From assembly GCF_002843175.1 (NCBI RefSeq), contig NZ_PJEO01000011.1, forward strand, positions 124,001 through 188,000: a stretch of 64,000 nt of DNA, given 5' to 3'. Shown here in pieces: positions 1 through 10,591 of the stretch. The notes under the pieces were generated by a model that made no database searches, was not told the origin of the DNA, and saw only the letters and a program-made list of their open reading frames with translations. The translations under genes were made by a program, and so were the position numbers. This stretch comes from Confluentibacter flavum. Lineage in GTDB: Bacteria; Bacteroidota; Bacteroidia; Flavobacteriales; Flavobacteriaceae. Within the stretch, counting starts at the first letter, position 1, and each line of letters opens with the position of its first letter.

Positions 1-1868
<1,868 letters not shown>

Positions 1869-1873
1869 TTAAA

Positions 1874-3442
1874 ATGATGAAGTATTTTAAACATTTTAGA
1901 ACATTTTATCTCATACTTCTGGTTTTCTTTGTTAAGAATGTGGATTGTATGGCACAAAAAGAACCTGTTTTAGAAATCACATTGCATACAAATAAAACAT
2001 TTCAAACCATACATAACTTTGGCGCTTCGGATGCCTGGTCCATACAAGCTGTTGGTAAATATTGGAGCGAAGATGTAAAAAACAAAATAGCATCTCTATT
2101 ATTTAGTACCTCAAATAAGCCAGACGGAAGTCCAGAAGGTATTGGGTTAACCGCCTGGCGATTTAATATTGGTGCAGGTAGTACAGAACAAGGTGAAGAT
2201 AGCCAGATACTTACGGAGTGGAGAAGATCTGAAAGTTTTTTAAACGCAGATGGCACCTATAATTGGAACAAACAATCTGGGGAACTTTGGTTTTTAAATG
2301 AAGCTAAAAAAAGAGGGGTTAAAACATTTGTTGGTTTTGTAAATAGTCCGCCCGTTTTTTATACAAAAAATGGTAAAGCATTTTCAGAAGATGGGCTTTC
2401 AGCAAATATTAAAAGTGAAAACTATAAAAAGTTCGCCGATTTTCTATCGGAAGTTGTAAAAGGCGTAAAAATTGAAACAGGCGTTGATTTTGATTATATA
2501 AGTCCTTTTAACGAACCTCAGTGGGATTGGAAATGCTGTAAACAAGAAGGGTCTCCTTGGAACAATGATGAGATAGTTGAGGCAACGAAAGCGATAGATG
2601 CCTCTTTTAATACACATAATATTTCAGCTAAAATAGAAATTACCGAAGCGGGTCATTTGGATTTTTTGTATTCGGAAAAAAACAGACCTAACCGAGGAAA
2701 TCAAATCGCCTACTTTTTTGATAAAAATTCGCCCGGTTATATCGGGGATTTAAAATCAATCGCTAAAAAAATTGCAGGTCATAGTTATTTCTCTACATGG
2801 GATTTAGAAACCCTAAAAAATACAAGACACCTATTAAGCAAGGAAATACAAAAAGTTGATCCTTCTTTGGAATTTTGGATGTCGGAATATTGTATTCTTG
2901 AGGATAATGACATTATTAAAGGCGGTGGACGCGATTTGGGTATCGATCCCGCAATGTATATAGCAAGAGTCATTCATTCGGATTTGGTTTTGGCAAATGC
3001 TTCGGCATGGCATTGGTGGTTGGCAGTTAGTCCCTACGATTTTAAAGACGGTCTCATTTATATAGATGACAATAAGTTTGGAGGCAATTATTATGAATCG
3101 AAAATGCTTTGGGCACTTGGGCATTATTCAAGATTTATAAAGCCAGAAATGATACGTATTGGCACATCGCACTCTGATAAAAAATCCCTTGAAGAAGCTC
3201 TTGAAGGCGTTTTGCAATCGGCGTATATGAATGAAGATGAGGTAGTAGTTATTTTGGTAAACCAACTTGACACTTCAAAGGATATTAAAATTTCAAGAAT
3301 TCCAAAAGAATTTAAAGCCATGGAGGTTTACCAAACAACTAACACAACAGATGTCAATTTAAAAAAAGTGTCAGTTCTTGGAATTAAGGAAGTCATGACA
3401 CTTCCAAAAAAATCATTAACAACGTGTGTGTTAAAAAGATAA
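1874..3442 (+). CDS. GH30 glycosidase, endo-beta-1,6-galactanase type
   Basis: The protein is a 522-residue secreted hydrolase of the GH30 clan-A (beta/alpha)8 fold. I place the start at ATG 1874, five bases after the GH2 stop, because it gives a clean signal peptide ending near MAQKEP; the GTG at 1865 would overlap the GH2 gene. The motif FGASDAWS and the stretch EGIGLTAWRFNIGAGS are typical of the Glyco_hydr_30_2 group that includes endo-beta-1,6-galactanases. The acid/base is probably Glu214 in PFNEPQWDW and the nucleophile Glu338 in WMSEYC. A small beta-sandwich domain ends the protein. With GH2 upstream and GH43 downstream it would attack beta-1,6-galactan side chains as in arabinogalactan proteins. 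Other GH30 activities (beta-glucosidase, xylanase, fucosidase) cannot be excluded from sequence alone. Confidence 0.85.
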   Translation: MMKYFKHFRTFYLILLVFFVKNVDCMAQKEPVLEITLHTNKTFQTIHNFGASDAWSIQAVGKYWSEDVKNKIASLLFSTSNKPDGSPEGIGLTAWRFNIGAGSTEQGEDSQILTEWRRSESFLNADGTYNWNKQSGELWFLNEAKKRGVKTFVGFVNSPPVFYTKNGKAFSEDGLSANIKSENYKKFADFLSEVVKGVKIETGVDFDYISPFNEPQWDWKCCKQEGSPWNNDEIVEATKAIDASFNTHNISAKIEITEAGHLDFLYSEKNRPNRGNQIAYFFDKNSPGYIGDLKSIAKKIAGHSYFSTWDLETLKNTRHLLSKEIQKVDPSLEFWMSEYCILEDNDIIKGGGRDLGIDPAMYIARVIHSDLVLANASAWHWWLAVSPYDFKDGLIYIDDNKFGGNYYESKMLWALGHYSRFIKPEMIRIGTSHSDKKSLEEALEGVLQSAYMNEDEVVVILVNQLDTSKDIKISRIPKEFKAMEVYQTTNTTDVNLKKVSVLGIKEVMTLPKKSLTTCVLKR

Positions 3443-3461
3443 TCACCAAAAATATTGAACA

Positions 3462-4487
3462 ATGCTTAAAATTTCAAAAAAAATAAACCTATTAAAAAAG
3501 CCATTGTATTTTTTAATCCTTTTATTGCTCGTTTTCAACTGCAAACAAAAAAAGAAACTTGAAGATATTAAAGAGCCTGTAACAACCAGAATTGAGAACC
3601 CGGTAATCCCAGGCTATTTTGCAGACCCTTCCATGGTTAAGTACGAAGGAAAATATTATGTGTATGCTACTATAGACCCTTGGGGTGGAGATGAGTTAGC
3701 GGTTTTTGAGTCCTCAGACTTTATTAATTGGGAACAAAAACACATTAACTGGCCAACTAAGGAAGCATGTACAAGTTTAACCTCAAATGGAAGTATGGTA
3801 TGGGCACCATCTGTAATACAAGCAAAAAACGGAAAGTTTTATATGTACGTTTCGGTAGGTAGCGAGATTTGGGTTGGAGAAAGTGAAAACCCATTGGGGC
3901 CATGGAAAAACGCTAAAGAAGATCATTCACCTTTTATAAAAGGCGATATGTTTCCAGAATATCATATGATAGATGCCGAAGCTTTTATAGATGAGGATGG
4001 CCAAGCTTATTTATATTGGGGGTCTGGTTTAAATTGGGAAAACGGACATTGTTTTATAGTGCCATTGAATGATGATATGGTGTCTTTTAATGAAAATGAG
4101 ATACAGGATATTACGCCACCACATTATTTTGAAGCACCCTTTATGTTAAAGAAAAATGGCACCTATTATTTAATGTATTCTGAAGGAAAATGTACAGATA
4201 GCACTTATATGGTTAGATACTCAACCGGAAATTCTCCTTATGGGCCTTGGCAAGAAGGTGCCAATAGTCCCATACTTTCAACGTCTAAAAATTCAACTAC
4301 ATTAGGACCTGGCCACCATACTGTTTTTAATGTTAACAATCAAAATTATATTTTCTACCACAGGATTAAAGATAACAATGATACCCTTTTACGTGAATTG
4401 GCTATAGATAGTTTGAATTTTAATGCTGCAGGCGATATTTTAAAAGTTATTCCCCAAGGAGGTGTAAGTAAGTTTACATATGAATAG
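3462..4487 (+). CDS. GH43 glycosidase lipoprotein
   Basis: The protein is a 341-residue five-bladed beta-propeller enzyme of family GH43. The N-terminus (LILLLLVFNCKQKKK) is a lipoprotein signal with the lipidated cysteine followed by lysines, so the enzyme is probably membrane-anchored. The expected acidic triad is present: general base Asp55 in YFADPS, pKa-modulating Asp171 in MIDAEAF and general acid Glu224 in YFEAPFM. There is no accessory binding module, so this is a single-domain enzyme. GH43 members are inverting alpha-L-arabinofuranosidases, beta-xylosidases or exo-beta-1,3-galactanases. The GH2 and GH30 neighbours (gap 19 bases) favour an arabinofuranosidase or galactanase acting on arabinogalactan, but the subfamily cannot be fixed by eye. 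It is the last gene of this operon; the promoter region of the GH89 operon begins about 100 bases later. Confidence 0.88.
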   Translation: MLKISKKINLLKKPLYFLILLLLVFNCKQKKKLEDIKEPVTTRIENPVIPGYFADPSMVKYEGKYYVYATIDPWGGDELAVFESSDFINWEQKHINWPTKEACTSLTSNGSMVWAPSVIQAKNGKFYMYVSVGSEIWVGESENPLGPWKNAKEDHSPFIKGDMFPEYHMIDAEAFIDEDGQAYLYWGSGLNWENGHCFIVPLNDDMVSFNENEIQDITPPHYFEAPFMLKKNGTYYLMYSEGKCTDSTYMVRYSTGNSPYGPWQEGANSPILSTSKNSTTLGPGHHTVFNVNNQNYIFYHRIKDNNDTLLRELAIDSLNFNAAGDILKVIPQGGVSKFTYE

Positions 4488-4584
4488 TTTTATAAAAATA
4501 TTTTGTGGGCATGAAGAATGCCATGTCTAATAAATTTCTTAGGATTTTTTTGTAAAAGCAGTATATTTTTAAATAAAGAGTAAT

Positions 4585-4642
4585 TTGTCTATGTTTTTGA
4601 GTAATGTGTCCATCTTAAAAAAGGTCTTCCCTTTTAATTTTA
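4585..4642 (+). promoter_or_regulatory. Direct-repeat operator and promoter of the GH89 operon
   Basis: Two half-sites, TTGTCTAT (4585-4592) and GTGTCCAT (4606-4613), start exactly 21 bases apart. A -7-like TAATTTTA begins 22 bases after the last base of the second half-site. The same half-sites, period and offset occur before the SusC gene at 10504 and the inositol oxygenase gene at 29614. I infer a binding site for the AraC-type output domain of the hybrid regulator encoded at 25536-29579. Confidence 0.65.
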
Positions 4643-4768
4643 CAAATAGTTAGTATAAAATTTGTTAATAGCAAATGGTTTCAATTTGAAACCGCAATGT
4701 TTAAATGAATGGAACCTCAAATTTTAAATTTAAGATTTTGGGGGTTAAATTCAAAGTTTAGTTGGTAT

Positions 4769-4816
4769 ATAGGGAGATGATTTATTCTAAAATAATTTAT
4801 TCTCCCTATTTTTTTC
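4769..4816 (+). terminator. Terminator-like hairpin in the GH89 leader
   Basis: Perfect 9-base arms ATAGGGAGA (4769-4777) and TCTCCCTAT (4801-4809) enclose a 23-base AT-rich loop and are followed by a run of T. It lies downstream of the putative promoter and 68 bases before the GH89 start, so it could act as an attenuator. It may instead simply end transcription from the GH43 operon. Confidence 0.65.
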
Positions 4817-4884
4817 CACTTTTTCTAATAACAAAAGTGCTACACTAAATAATAAACTTTAAGCTTCAATCTAATTTTTTCACA

Positions 4885-7071
4885 ATGAAAAAAAAGTATT
4901 TAAAAATCAAACACTATAAGTCATTTAAAATTTTAGTTCCACTTTTATTGATGTCATTTTTTTTGATGTTCACTATATCATGTAAAAATACAAAAGAAAT
5001 AAAAAGTAAAAGCGCCTATGAAGTTATAGAAAATCTTATTGGCGAACGTGCCAATGATTTTGAACTCATTATTGTAGAAAAACAAGATGATACATCCGCT
5101 GATTGGTTTGAAATTGAAGCAACAGCAAATAAAGTAACAATCAAAGGAAGCACCCATACGGCCATTTGTTATGCGGCCTATCATTTTCTTAAGGATATTG
5201 CGGCAGTTTTGGTTAGTTGGGAAGGTCATAGAATAAATGTGCCTAAAACATGGCCAATTTATTCTAAAAAAGGAGCAACACCCTTTAAATACAGAGAATA
5301 TTTAAATGCCTGCACCTTTGGATATACTACACCTTGGTGGGACTGGGAGCGGTGGTCGCAAGAAATAGACTGGATGGCACTTCATGGTATTAATTTGCCA
5401 ACGGCTTTAGAAGGACAAGAAATTGTTTGGCAACAGTTATGGAAAGAATTTGGGTTAACAGATAGCCAATTGCAAGAGCATTTTACAGGGCCCGCATTTT
5501 TACCATGGCAACGAATGGGTAATATAAATAGCCATGAAGGACCATTGCCTCAAACGTGGATGGATAAAAAATCCAACATTCAGAAAAAAATACTGCAAAA
5601 AATGAGAGCATTAGGCATGCATCCCGTTGTGCCGGCTTTTAGCGGCTATGTACCAAAAGCATTTGCAGAAAAATATCCAAAATCAAAAATAAGCGAATTA
5701 AGTTCTTGGTCTGGTGGAGGTTTTGAAAGCACGTTTTTGTTAGATCCAAAAGATCCACTATTTAAAGAAATAGGAAAACGGTTTATAGAATTGTATTCAG
5801 AATTATATGGACAATCCGATTTTTATTTAGCAGATTCATTTAATGAAATTCAGCCTCCGGTATCTGAAGAAAACAAGTATGAAGAACTATCAGATTATGG
5901 AAAAACTATTTACGAAACCATTAACGAGGCAGTTCCTGGGGCTACTTGGGTGATGCAAGGGTGGCTTTTTGGTAATGATAAAGATTATTGGACAAAAGAA
6001 GCAACGATGGCTTTTTTAAGTAAAGTTCCTGATAACAGATTAATCATTCAAGATTATGCCAATGATAGGTACAAGGTATGGGAACATCAAGAAGCCTTTT
6101 ATGGGAAGCAATGGACTTATGGGTATGTGCATAATTACGGAGGATCCAATCCTGTGTATGGTGATTTGAATTTTTATAATCAAGAACTTAAAAGTTTATT
6201 GGATAACTCAAACAAAGGAAATTTAGTGGGTTATGGTGTGATGCCAGAAGGATTGAATAATAACCCAGTAGTTTACGAATATATTTATGATCTCGCATGG
6301 GAGCAAGGGAAAGAACCCGTAAAAGAATGGTTGAAAACGTACTTAAACGCTAGATATGGGAACACATCCGATACGGTTTTTAAAGCATGGAAATTATTAA
6401 TAGAATCTGTTTACAGCACTAAATATTGGGAGACCCGTTGGTGGGATAGTAGAGCAGGGGCTTATTTATTTTTTAAACGACCAACTTTAAAAATAACTGA
6501 ATTTAAGGGAAATCCTGGGAATAAAGAAAAGCTAGGTCAAGCTTTAAATATGTTGGTTAAGGAATCTAAAAACTTTGATGAAAATAGCTTTTTCTATTAT
6601 GATTTGTTAGATGTATCCAGACATTATTATTCTTTATGTATTGATGATTTATTGGTAGAATGTGTTAAGGCATATAACGCAAAAGAATTAGCAAGAGGAG
6701 ACGAATTGTACAAAAAAATAGAGAAGCAATCTTTGGATATAGATGCCATGCTTTCAGGTCAACCCACAAATAATTTAAATCATTGGTTAACATCTGCCTA
6801 CAATTATGGAGATTCTGCAGAAGAATCTAAACTTTATTTAAAAAATGCTAAAATGCTCATTACTTTATGGGGCGGTGAAGGTCATTTAAATGATTATGCT
6901 TCTAGATCATGGCAAGGCATGTACAAAGAATTTTATTGGCCAAGATGGAGCATGTTTTTACAGGCACTAAGAGAATCTACAATAACTAATCAACCTTTTG
7001 ATGAATTAAAAGAAAGGGAATCAATAAAAGAATGGGAAATGAATTGGTGTAATAGCGACGATATGTATTAA
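4885..7071 (+). CDS. GH89 alpha-N-acetylglucosaminidase lipoprotein
   Basis: The 728-residue protein matches the NAGLU family along its whole length. It has an N-terminal lipoprotein signal (FLMFTISCKN), a small alpha/beta domain (YAAYHFLKDIAAVLVSWEG), the catalytic (beta/alpha)8 barrel starting at YREYLNACTFGYTTPWWDWERW, and an all-helical C-terminal domain ending with the family signature SRSWQGMYKEFYWPRW. The two catalytic glutamates correspond to Glu321 in SFNEIQPP and Glu455 in MPEGLNNNP; the spacing is close to that in human NAGLU. The family removes terminal alpha-GlcNAc, classically alpha-1,4-linked to uronic acid in heparan sulfate. It is first in an operon with a permease (gap 55) and a GlcN6P deaminase fusion, so liberated GlcNAc can be taken up and catabolised. 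The substrate in this organism is inferred. Confidence 0.95.
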   Translation: MKKKYLKIKHYKSFKILVPLLLMSFFLMFTISCKNTKEIKSKSAYEVIENLIGERANDFELIIVEKQDDTSADWFEIEATANKVTIKGSTHTAICYAAYHFLKDIAAVLVSWEGHRINVPKTWPIYSKKGATPFKYREYLNACTFGYTTPWWDWERWSQEIDWMALHGINLPTALEGQEIVWQQLWKEFGLTDSQLQEHFTGPAFLPWQRMGNINSHEGPLPQTWMDKKSNIQKKILQKMRALGMHPVVPAFSGYVPKAFAEKYPKSKISELSSWSGGGFESTFLLDPKDPLFKEIGKRFIELYSELYGQSDFYLADSFNEIQPPVSEENKYEELSDYGKTIYETINEAVPGATWVMQGWLFGNDKDYWTKEATMAFLSKVPDNRLIIQDYANDRYKVWEHQEAFYGKQWTYGYVHNYGGSNPVYGDLNFYNQELKSLLDNSNKGNLVGYGVMPEGLNNNPVVYEYIYDLAWEQGKEPVKEWLKTYLNARYGNTSDTVFKAWKLLIESVYSTKYWETRWWDSRAGAYLFFKRPTLKITEFKGNPGNKEKLGQALNMLVKESKNFDENSFFYYDLLDVSRHYYSLCIDDLLVECVKAYNAKELARGDELYKKIEKQSLDIDAMLSGQPTNNLNHWLTSAYNYGDSAEESKLYLKNAKMLITLWGGEGHLNDYASRSWQGMYKEFYWPRWSMFLQALRESTITNQPFDELKERESIKEWEMNWCNSDDMY

Positions 7072-7126
7072 AAGTACGCAAATATAATATCACCAATTTT
7101 TTCATAAATTAATAATAATAAATGCT

Positions 7127-8464
7127 ATGTCAACAACAAAACCCAAAGCAAAGCCCAATAAAAATTTAGTTCCAATCATAATCATTGCGGGACTATTTTT
7201 CATTTTTGGTTTTGTAACATGGATAAATGGGGCACTCATTCCTTTTATGAAGACCATAAACGAGCTAACCGATGCGCAATCTTATTTTGTAGCTACAGCA
7301 TCTTATATTTCCTTTGTGGTGATGGCGTTGCCAGCTTCTTATATTCTAAATAAAATCGGGTATAAAAAAGGCATGTCCTTAGGTTTAATTATAATGGCGG
7401 TTGGTGCTTTAGTCTTTATTCCTGCTGCCGAAGCGCGAACATATTGGGTGTTTTTAACCGGTATTTTTATTCAAGGTATAGGCATGACACTTTTGCAAAC
7501 AGCAGCCAATCCTTATATTACCATATTAGGCCCTATAGAAAGTGGTGCAAAGCGTATTGCCATTATGGGAATTGCAAACAAAACAGCAGGAGCTTTAGGG
7601 TCATTGATTTTTGGTGCTTTATTATTATCTGGGATAGATGAAGTTAAAGAGAAATTATCAAACGTATCTGTAGAAGAAAAAAGTGTGCTTTTAGATGGTA
7701 TGGCAGATAGTGTGTTTGTGCCTTATCTGGTTATGGCACTGGTTTTATTCGTTTTAGGATTATTAATCAGAAAAGCTCCCTTACCTCATGTTGAAGCTGC
7801 TGAGACTATTGAAGCTAAAGATGGGGGAACAACAAAGACAAACATTTTTCAGTTCCCTAACTTATGGTTAGGTGTATTAGCGCTGTTTGTTTACGTAGGT
7901 GCAGAAGTCATTGCAGGTGATACCATTATTGCTTATGGTATTTCTTTAGGGTTTTCTGCGGCTGATGCAAAGTTTTTTACAACATTTACCCTTTTGGCCA
8001 TGGTGGTTACATATGCTTTAGGAGTTATTTTAATTCCTAAATACTTAAAGCAAAGTACGGCACTTAAAATGAGTGCGCTATTGGGTATTGTTTTTAGTGT
8101 TTGTATTTTATTAACTTCAGGATTTACTTCTATTCTATTTGTTGCATGTTTAGGGATTTCAAACGCATTGGTTTGGCCAGCCGTTTGGCCATTGACATTA
8201 GAAGGTTTGGGCAAGTTCACTAAAACAGCATCTGCTTTACTTATTATGGCTATTTCAGGAGGGGCTATTATACCGCCTTTGTATGGACGTTTGGTAGATG
8301 CCAATAAGCATGAACTAATGGCTAAAGGAGTTGGAGAAGTTGAGGCGTTAGCATCGGCAGCCAATAGTAGTTATTGGATATTGATTCCTTGCTATGCCAT
8401 TATATTGTTTTTTGCAGTATGGGGACACACATATAAAAGTTGGTCTATAGGAAAGCGTCATTAA
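7127..8464 (+). CDS. MFS sugar:proton symporter, FucP/NagP type
   Basis: The protein is a 445-residue inner-membrane permease of the major facilitator superfamily with about twelve hydrophobic segments. The N-terminal motif FGFVTWINGALIPFMK and the segment QTAANPYITILGP are characteristic of the fucose/glucose/galactose permease (FHS) group, which includes the GlcNAc permease NagP of other bacteria. A hydrophilic central loop (about residues 225-240) separates the two six-helix halves, and the protein ends with a short basic tail. It sits between GH89 and the NagB fusion in one operon (gaps 55 and 39 bases), so GlcNAc is the most likely cargo. No GlcNAc kinase or NagA gene is visible in the window, so the phosphorylation and deacetylation steps must be encoded elsewhere or handled by the next gene. 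Glucose or mannose are alternative substrates. Confidence 0.85.
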   Translation: MSTTKPKAKPNKNLVPIIIIAGLFFIFGFVTWINGALIPFMKTINELTDAQSYFVATASYISFVVMALPASYILNKIGYKKGMSLGLIIMAVGALVFIPAAEARTYWVFLTGIFIQGIGMTLLQTAANPYITILGPIESGAKRIAIMGIANKTAGALGSLIFGALLLSGIDEVKEKLSNVSVEEKSVLLDGMADSVFVPYLVMALVLFVLGLLIRKAPLPHVEAAETIEAKDGGTTKTNIFQFPNLWLGVLALFVYVGAEVIAGDTIIAYGISLGFSAADAKFFTTFTLLAMVVTYALGVILIPKYLKQSTALKMSALLGIVFSVCILLTSGFTSILFVACLGISNALVWPAVWPLTLEGLGKFTKTASALLIMAISGGAIIPPLYGRLVDANKHELMAKGVGEVEALASAANSSYWILIPCYAIILFFAVWGHTYKSWSIGKRH

Positions 8465-8503
8465 AATAATCAAAATATATAACCAAGAAATAAATCAAAA
8501 ACA

Positions 8504-10432
8504 ATGTTAAAGAGTGGTATAGATAAGGCAACAAGTTTTGAAAAACGATTTGAAAATATAGGAACTGTAGTTTACCAAAATTCAACAGAAGCTTCCAAAT
8601 CGGTTGCCAAGGAAATAGCGGATTTAATTAAGGTTAAGCAGGCCCAAAAGCAACCCTGTATATTGGGATTGGCAACAGGATCGTCTCCAAAAGGATTGTA
8701 TGCGGAATTGGTGCGTTTGCACAAAGAAGAAGGACTTAGCTTTAATAATGTCATCTCATTTAATCTGGATGAATATTATCCCATGGAACCAGATTCCATC
8801 AATAGCTATGTGCGGTTTATGAAAGAGCAACTGTTCAACCATGTGGATATACTTCCAGAAAACTATCATATTCCAGATGGGACATTGACAAAAGAAGCTA
8901 TTTCGGATTTTTGCAATCAATACGAAGCAAGAATAGAGGCTTTGGGCGGTATTGATTTGCAGATTTTGGGCATTGGCGGCAATGGTCACATTGGTTTTAA
9001 CGAGTCTGGGTCGCTCCAAAACTCAAAGACTCGCTTAGTAGCTTTGGATCATATTACAAGAGTAGCGGCAAGCAATGATTTCTCAGGATTGAACAATACA
9101 CCAAGAACGGCCATTACTTTGGGAGTGAAAAAGATTATGGAGGCTAAACGGGTGATATTGATGGCCTGGGGGGAAGGAAAGTCAAACATTATAAGAACCT
9201 CTGTGGAAGGCACGATTACCAATTTGGTGCCAGCATCATTTTTACAGGAACATAACAATGCTACGTTTGTTCTGGATAAAGCAGCAGCATCCAAATTAAC
9301 GCGCATCAATACGCCTTGGTTGGTTGAAAAGGTAAATTGGACGGATAAGCTCATCCGAAAAGCCGTTTTGGGTTTGGCACTTCATTTAAAAAAACCAATC
9401 TTAATGTTAACCGATGCGGATTATATAGAGAATGGTATGAGTGATCTGTTGGCAGATTCTGGACCCGCATATGATATTAATATTAAAATCTTCAATAAAT
9501 TACAAAATACCATTACGGGCTGGCCAGGAGGTAAGCCAAATGCTGATGATAGCAAACGGCCAGAGCGTGCTGAGCCTGCCAAAAAGCGAGTGCTTATTTT
9601 TAGTCCCCATCCAGACGATGACATCATTAGTATGGGGGGCACTTTCAAGCGCCTTCAGGAACAAGGGCATGAGGTACATGTTGGGTATCAGACTTCGGGC
9701 AATATAGCTGTTGCTGATGATGAAGCTCTCAGGTTTGCCAGTTTTGTTTGTGATTATAATACTAAGTTCAGTATAGAAAGTAAAGAGGCCAAAGCAATAT
9801 ATAAAAAAGCTGAAGCATTTCTTAAGAATAAAAAAGCAAGTGAAATAGATATACCTGAAGTTAGGTACATTAAAGGTTTAATACGAAAAGGGGAAGCCCA
9901 ATCTACCTGTTATTTTGTTGGTTTACCAGATAGCCAAATCCATTTTATGGAACTTCCTTTTTATGAAACTGGTACCATAGAGAAAAAACCATTAGGGGAA
10001 GAAGACATCCAAATAACGATGGATTTAATAGAAAAAATAAAACCCCATCAAATTTATGCTGCTGGTGATTTGGCCGATCCACATGGCACCCATAAAGTAT
10101 GTTTAGATGCGGTATTTGAAGCTGTGAAACGCTTAAAACCCAAAAAGTTTATGGACGATTGTTGGGTTTGGTTATATCGTGGGGCATGGCAAGAATGGGG
10201 CATCGATGAAATAGAAATGGCCGTACCAATGGGGCCAGACCAAGTATTGGAAAAACGAAAAGGAATCTTTAAACACCAGTCTCAAAAAGATGGTGTGGTA
10301 TTTCAAGGTGCAGATAGTAGAGAATTTTGGCAACGTGCGGAAGACAGAAACAGGGAAACGGCAGATTTGTATGATCAATTAGGTTTGTCGCACTATGCAG
10401 CCATGGAAGCCTTTGTAAGATGGATGTATTAA
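8504..10432 (+). CDS. nagB: Glucosamine-6-phosphate deaminase fused to a PIG-L/LmbE deacetylase domain
   Basis: The protein has 642 residues in two domains. Residues 1 to about 270 are NagB-like, with the phosphate-binding LATGSSPKGLY, the active-site FNLDEYYPM and GIGGNGHIGFNESGS. From about residue 360 a PIG-L domain begins with the zinc-binding signature FSPHPDDDIISMGG and continues with DPHGTHK. NagB converts glucosamine-6-phosphate to fructose-6-phosphate and ammonia; the PIG-L fold removes N-acetyl groups from GlcNAc-type substrates. The protein has no signal peptide, so it acts in the cytoplasm. The fusion could cover both deacetylation and deamination, although the substrate of the PIG-L half is not established by sequence. 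Fusions of this length are known as annotated proteins in Bacteroides, so the architecture itself is not new. It is the last gene of the GH89 operon. Confidence 0.88.
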   Translation: MLKSGIDKATSFEKRFENIGTVVYQNSTEASKSVAKEIADLIKVKQAQKQPCILGLATGSSPKGLYAELVRLHKEEGLSFNNVISFNLDEYYPMEPDSINSYVRFMKEQLFNHVDILPENYHIPDGTLTKEAISDFCNQYEARIEALGGIDLQILGIGGNGHIGFNESGSLQNSKTRLVALDHITRVAASNDFSGLNNTPRTAITLGVKKIMEAKRVILMAWGEGKSNIIRTSVEGTITNLVPASFLQEHNNATFVLDKAAASKLTRINTPWLVEKVNWTDKLIRKAVLGLALHLKKPILMLTDADYIENGMSDLLADSGPAYDINIKIFNKLQNTITGWPGGKPNADDSKRPERAEPAKKRVLIFSPHPDDDIISMGGTFKRLQEQGHEVHVGYQTSGNIAVADDEALRFASFVCDYNTKFSIESKEAKAIYKKAEAFLKNKKASEIDIPEVRYIKGLIRKGEAQSTCYFVGLPDSQIHFMELPFYETGTIEKKPLGEEDIQITMDLIEKIKPHQIYAAGDLADPHGTHKVCLDAVFEAVKRLKPKKFMDDCWVWLYRGAWQEWGIDEIEMAVPMGPDQVLEKRKGIFKHQSQKDGVVFQGADSREFWQRAEDRNRETADLYDQLGLSHYAAMEAFVRWMY

Positions 10433-10503
10433 TCTTAAAAAAAAATTAAAAATATTATGTGATTGATACTAATAAAATACCATTATTCCTAAGATTAATG
10501 AAA

Positions 10504-10561
10504 ATATCCATACAATTGAATAAGATGTCCATTACTTAACAGATCCTTAACAATAGTTTAG
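10504..10561 (+). promoter_or_regulatory. Direct-repeat operator and promoter of the first SusC operon
   Basis: Half-sites ATATCCAT (10504-10511) and ATGTCCAT (10525-10532) start 21 bases apart. The -7-like TAGTTTAG starts at 10554, 22 bases after the last base of the second half-site and 38 bases before the SusC start codon. These spacings, including the 38 bases, are repeated at the inositol oxygenase promoter. The binding protein is inferred to be the hybrid regulator at 25536. Confidence 0.7.
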
Positions 10562-10591
10562 CATAACTAAAAATAATCAAACAATTATAAT

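Larger units (their letters stand above)
4488..4884 (+). other. 397-base intergenic region with operator, promoter and structured leader
   Basis: No gene is seen here. From left to right it holds a direct-repeat operator (4585-4613), a -7 element (4635-4642), a small hairpin with arms 4677-4683 and 4687-4693, a terminator-like hairpin with a T-run (4769-4816) and a second hairpin with arms 4817-4823 and 4833-4839. If the promoter is used, the GH89 mRNA would have an untranslated leader of roughly 235 bases. The two other operons sharing the operator have leaders of about 25 bases. Confidence 0.6.

Noticed and set aside
4885-7071. Heparan sulfate as the target of the GH89 locus
   Set aside because: The window has no polysaccharide lyase of the heparinase type, no unsaturated glucuronyl hydrolase and no sulfatase, while mannosidases and inositol oxygenase would be unexplained.
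8504-10432. PIG-L domain as direct evidence for GPI chemistry
   Set aside because: PIG-L is named for GPI biosynthesis, but the bacterial LmbE-like family is broad and this NagB fusion occurs in other Bacteroidota, so it does not by itself support a GPI substrate.
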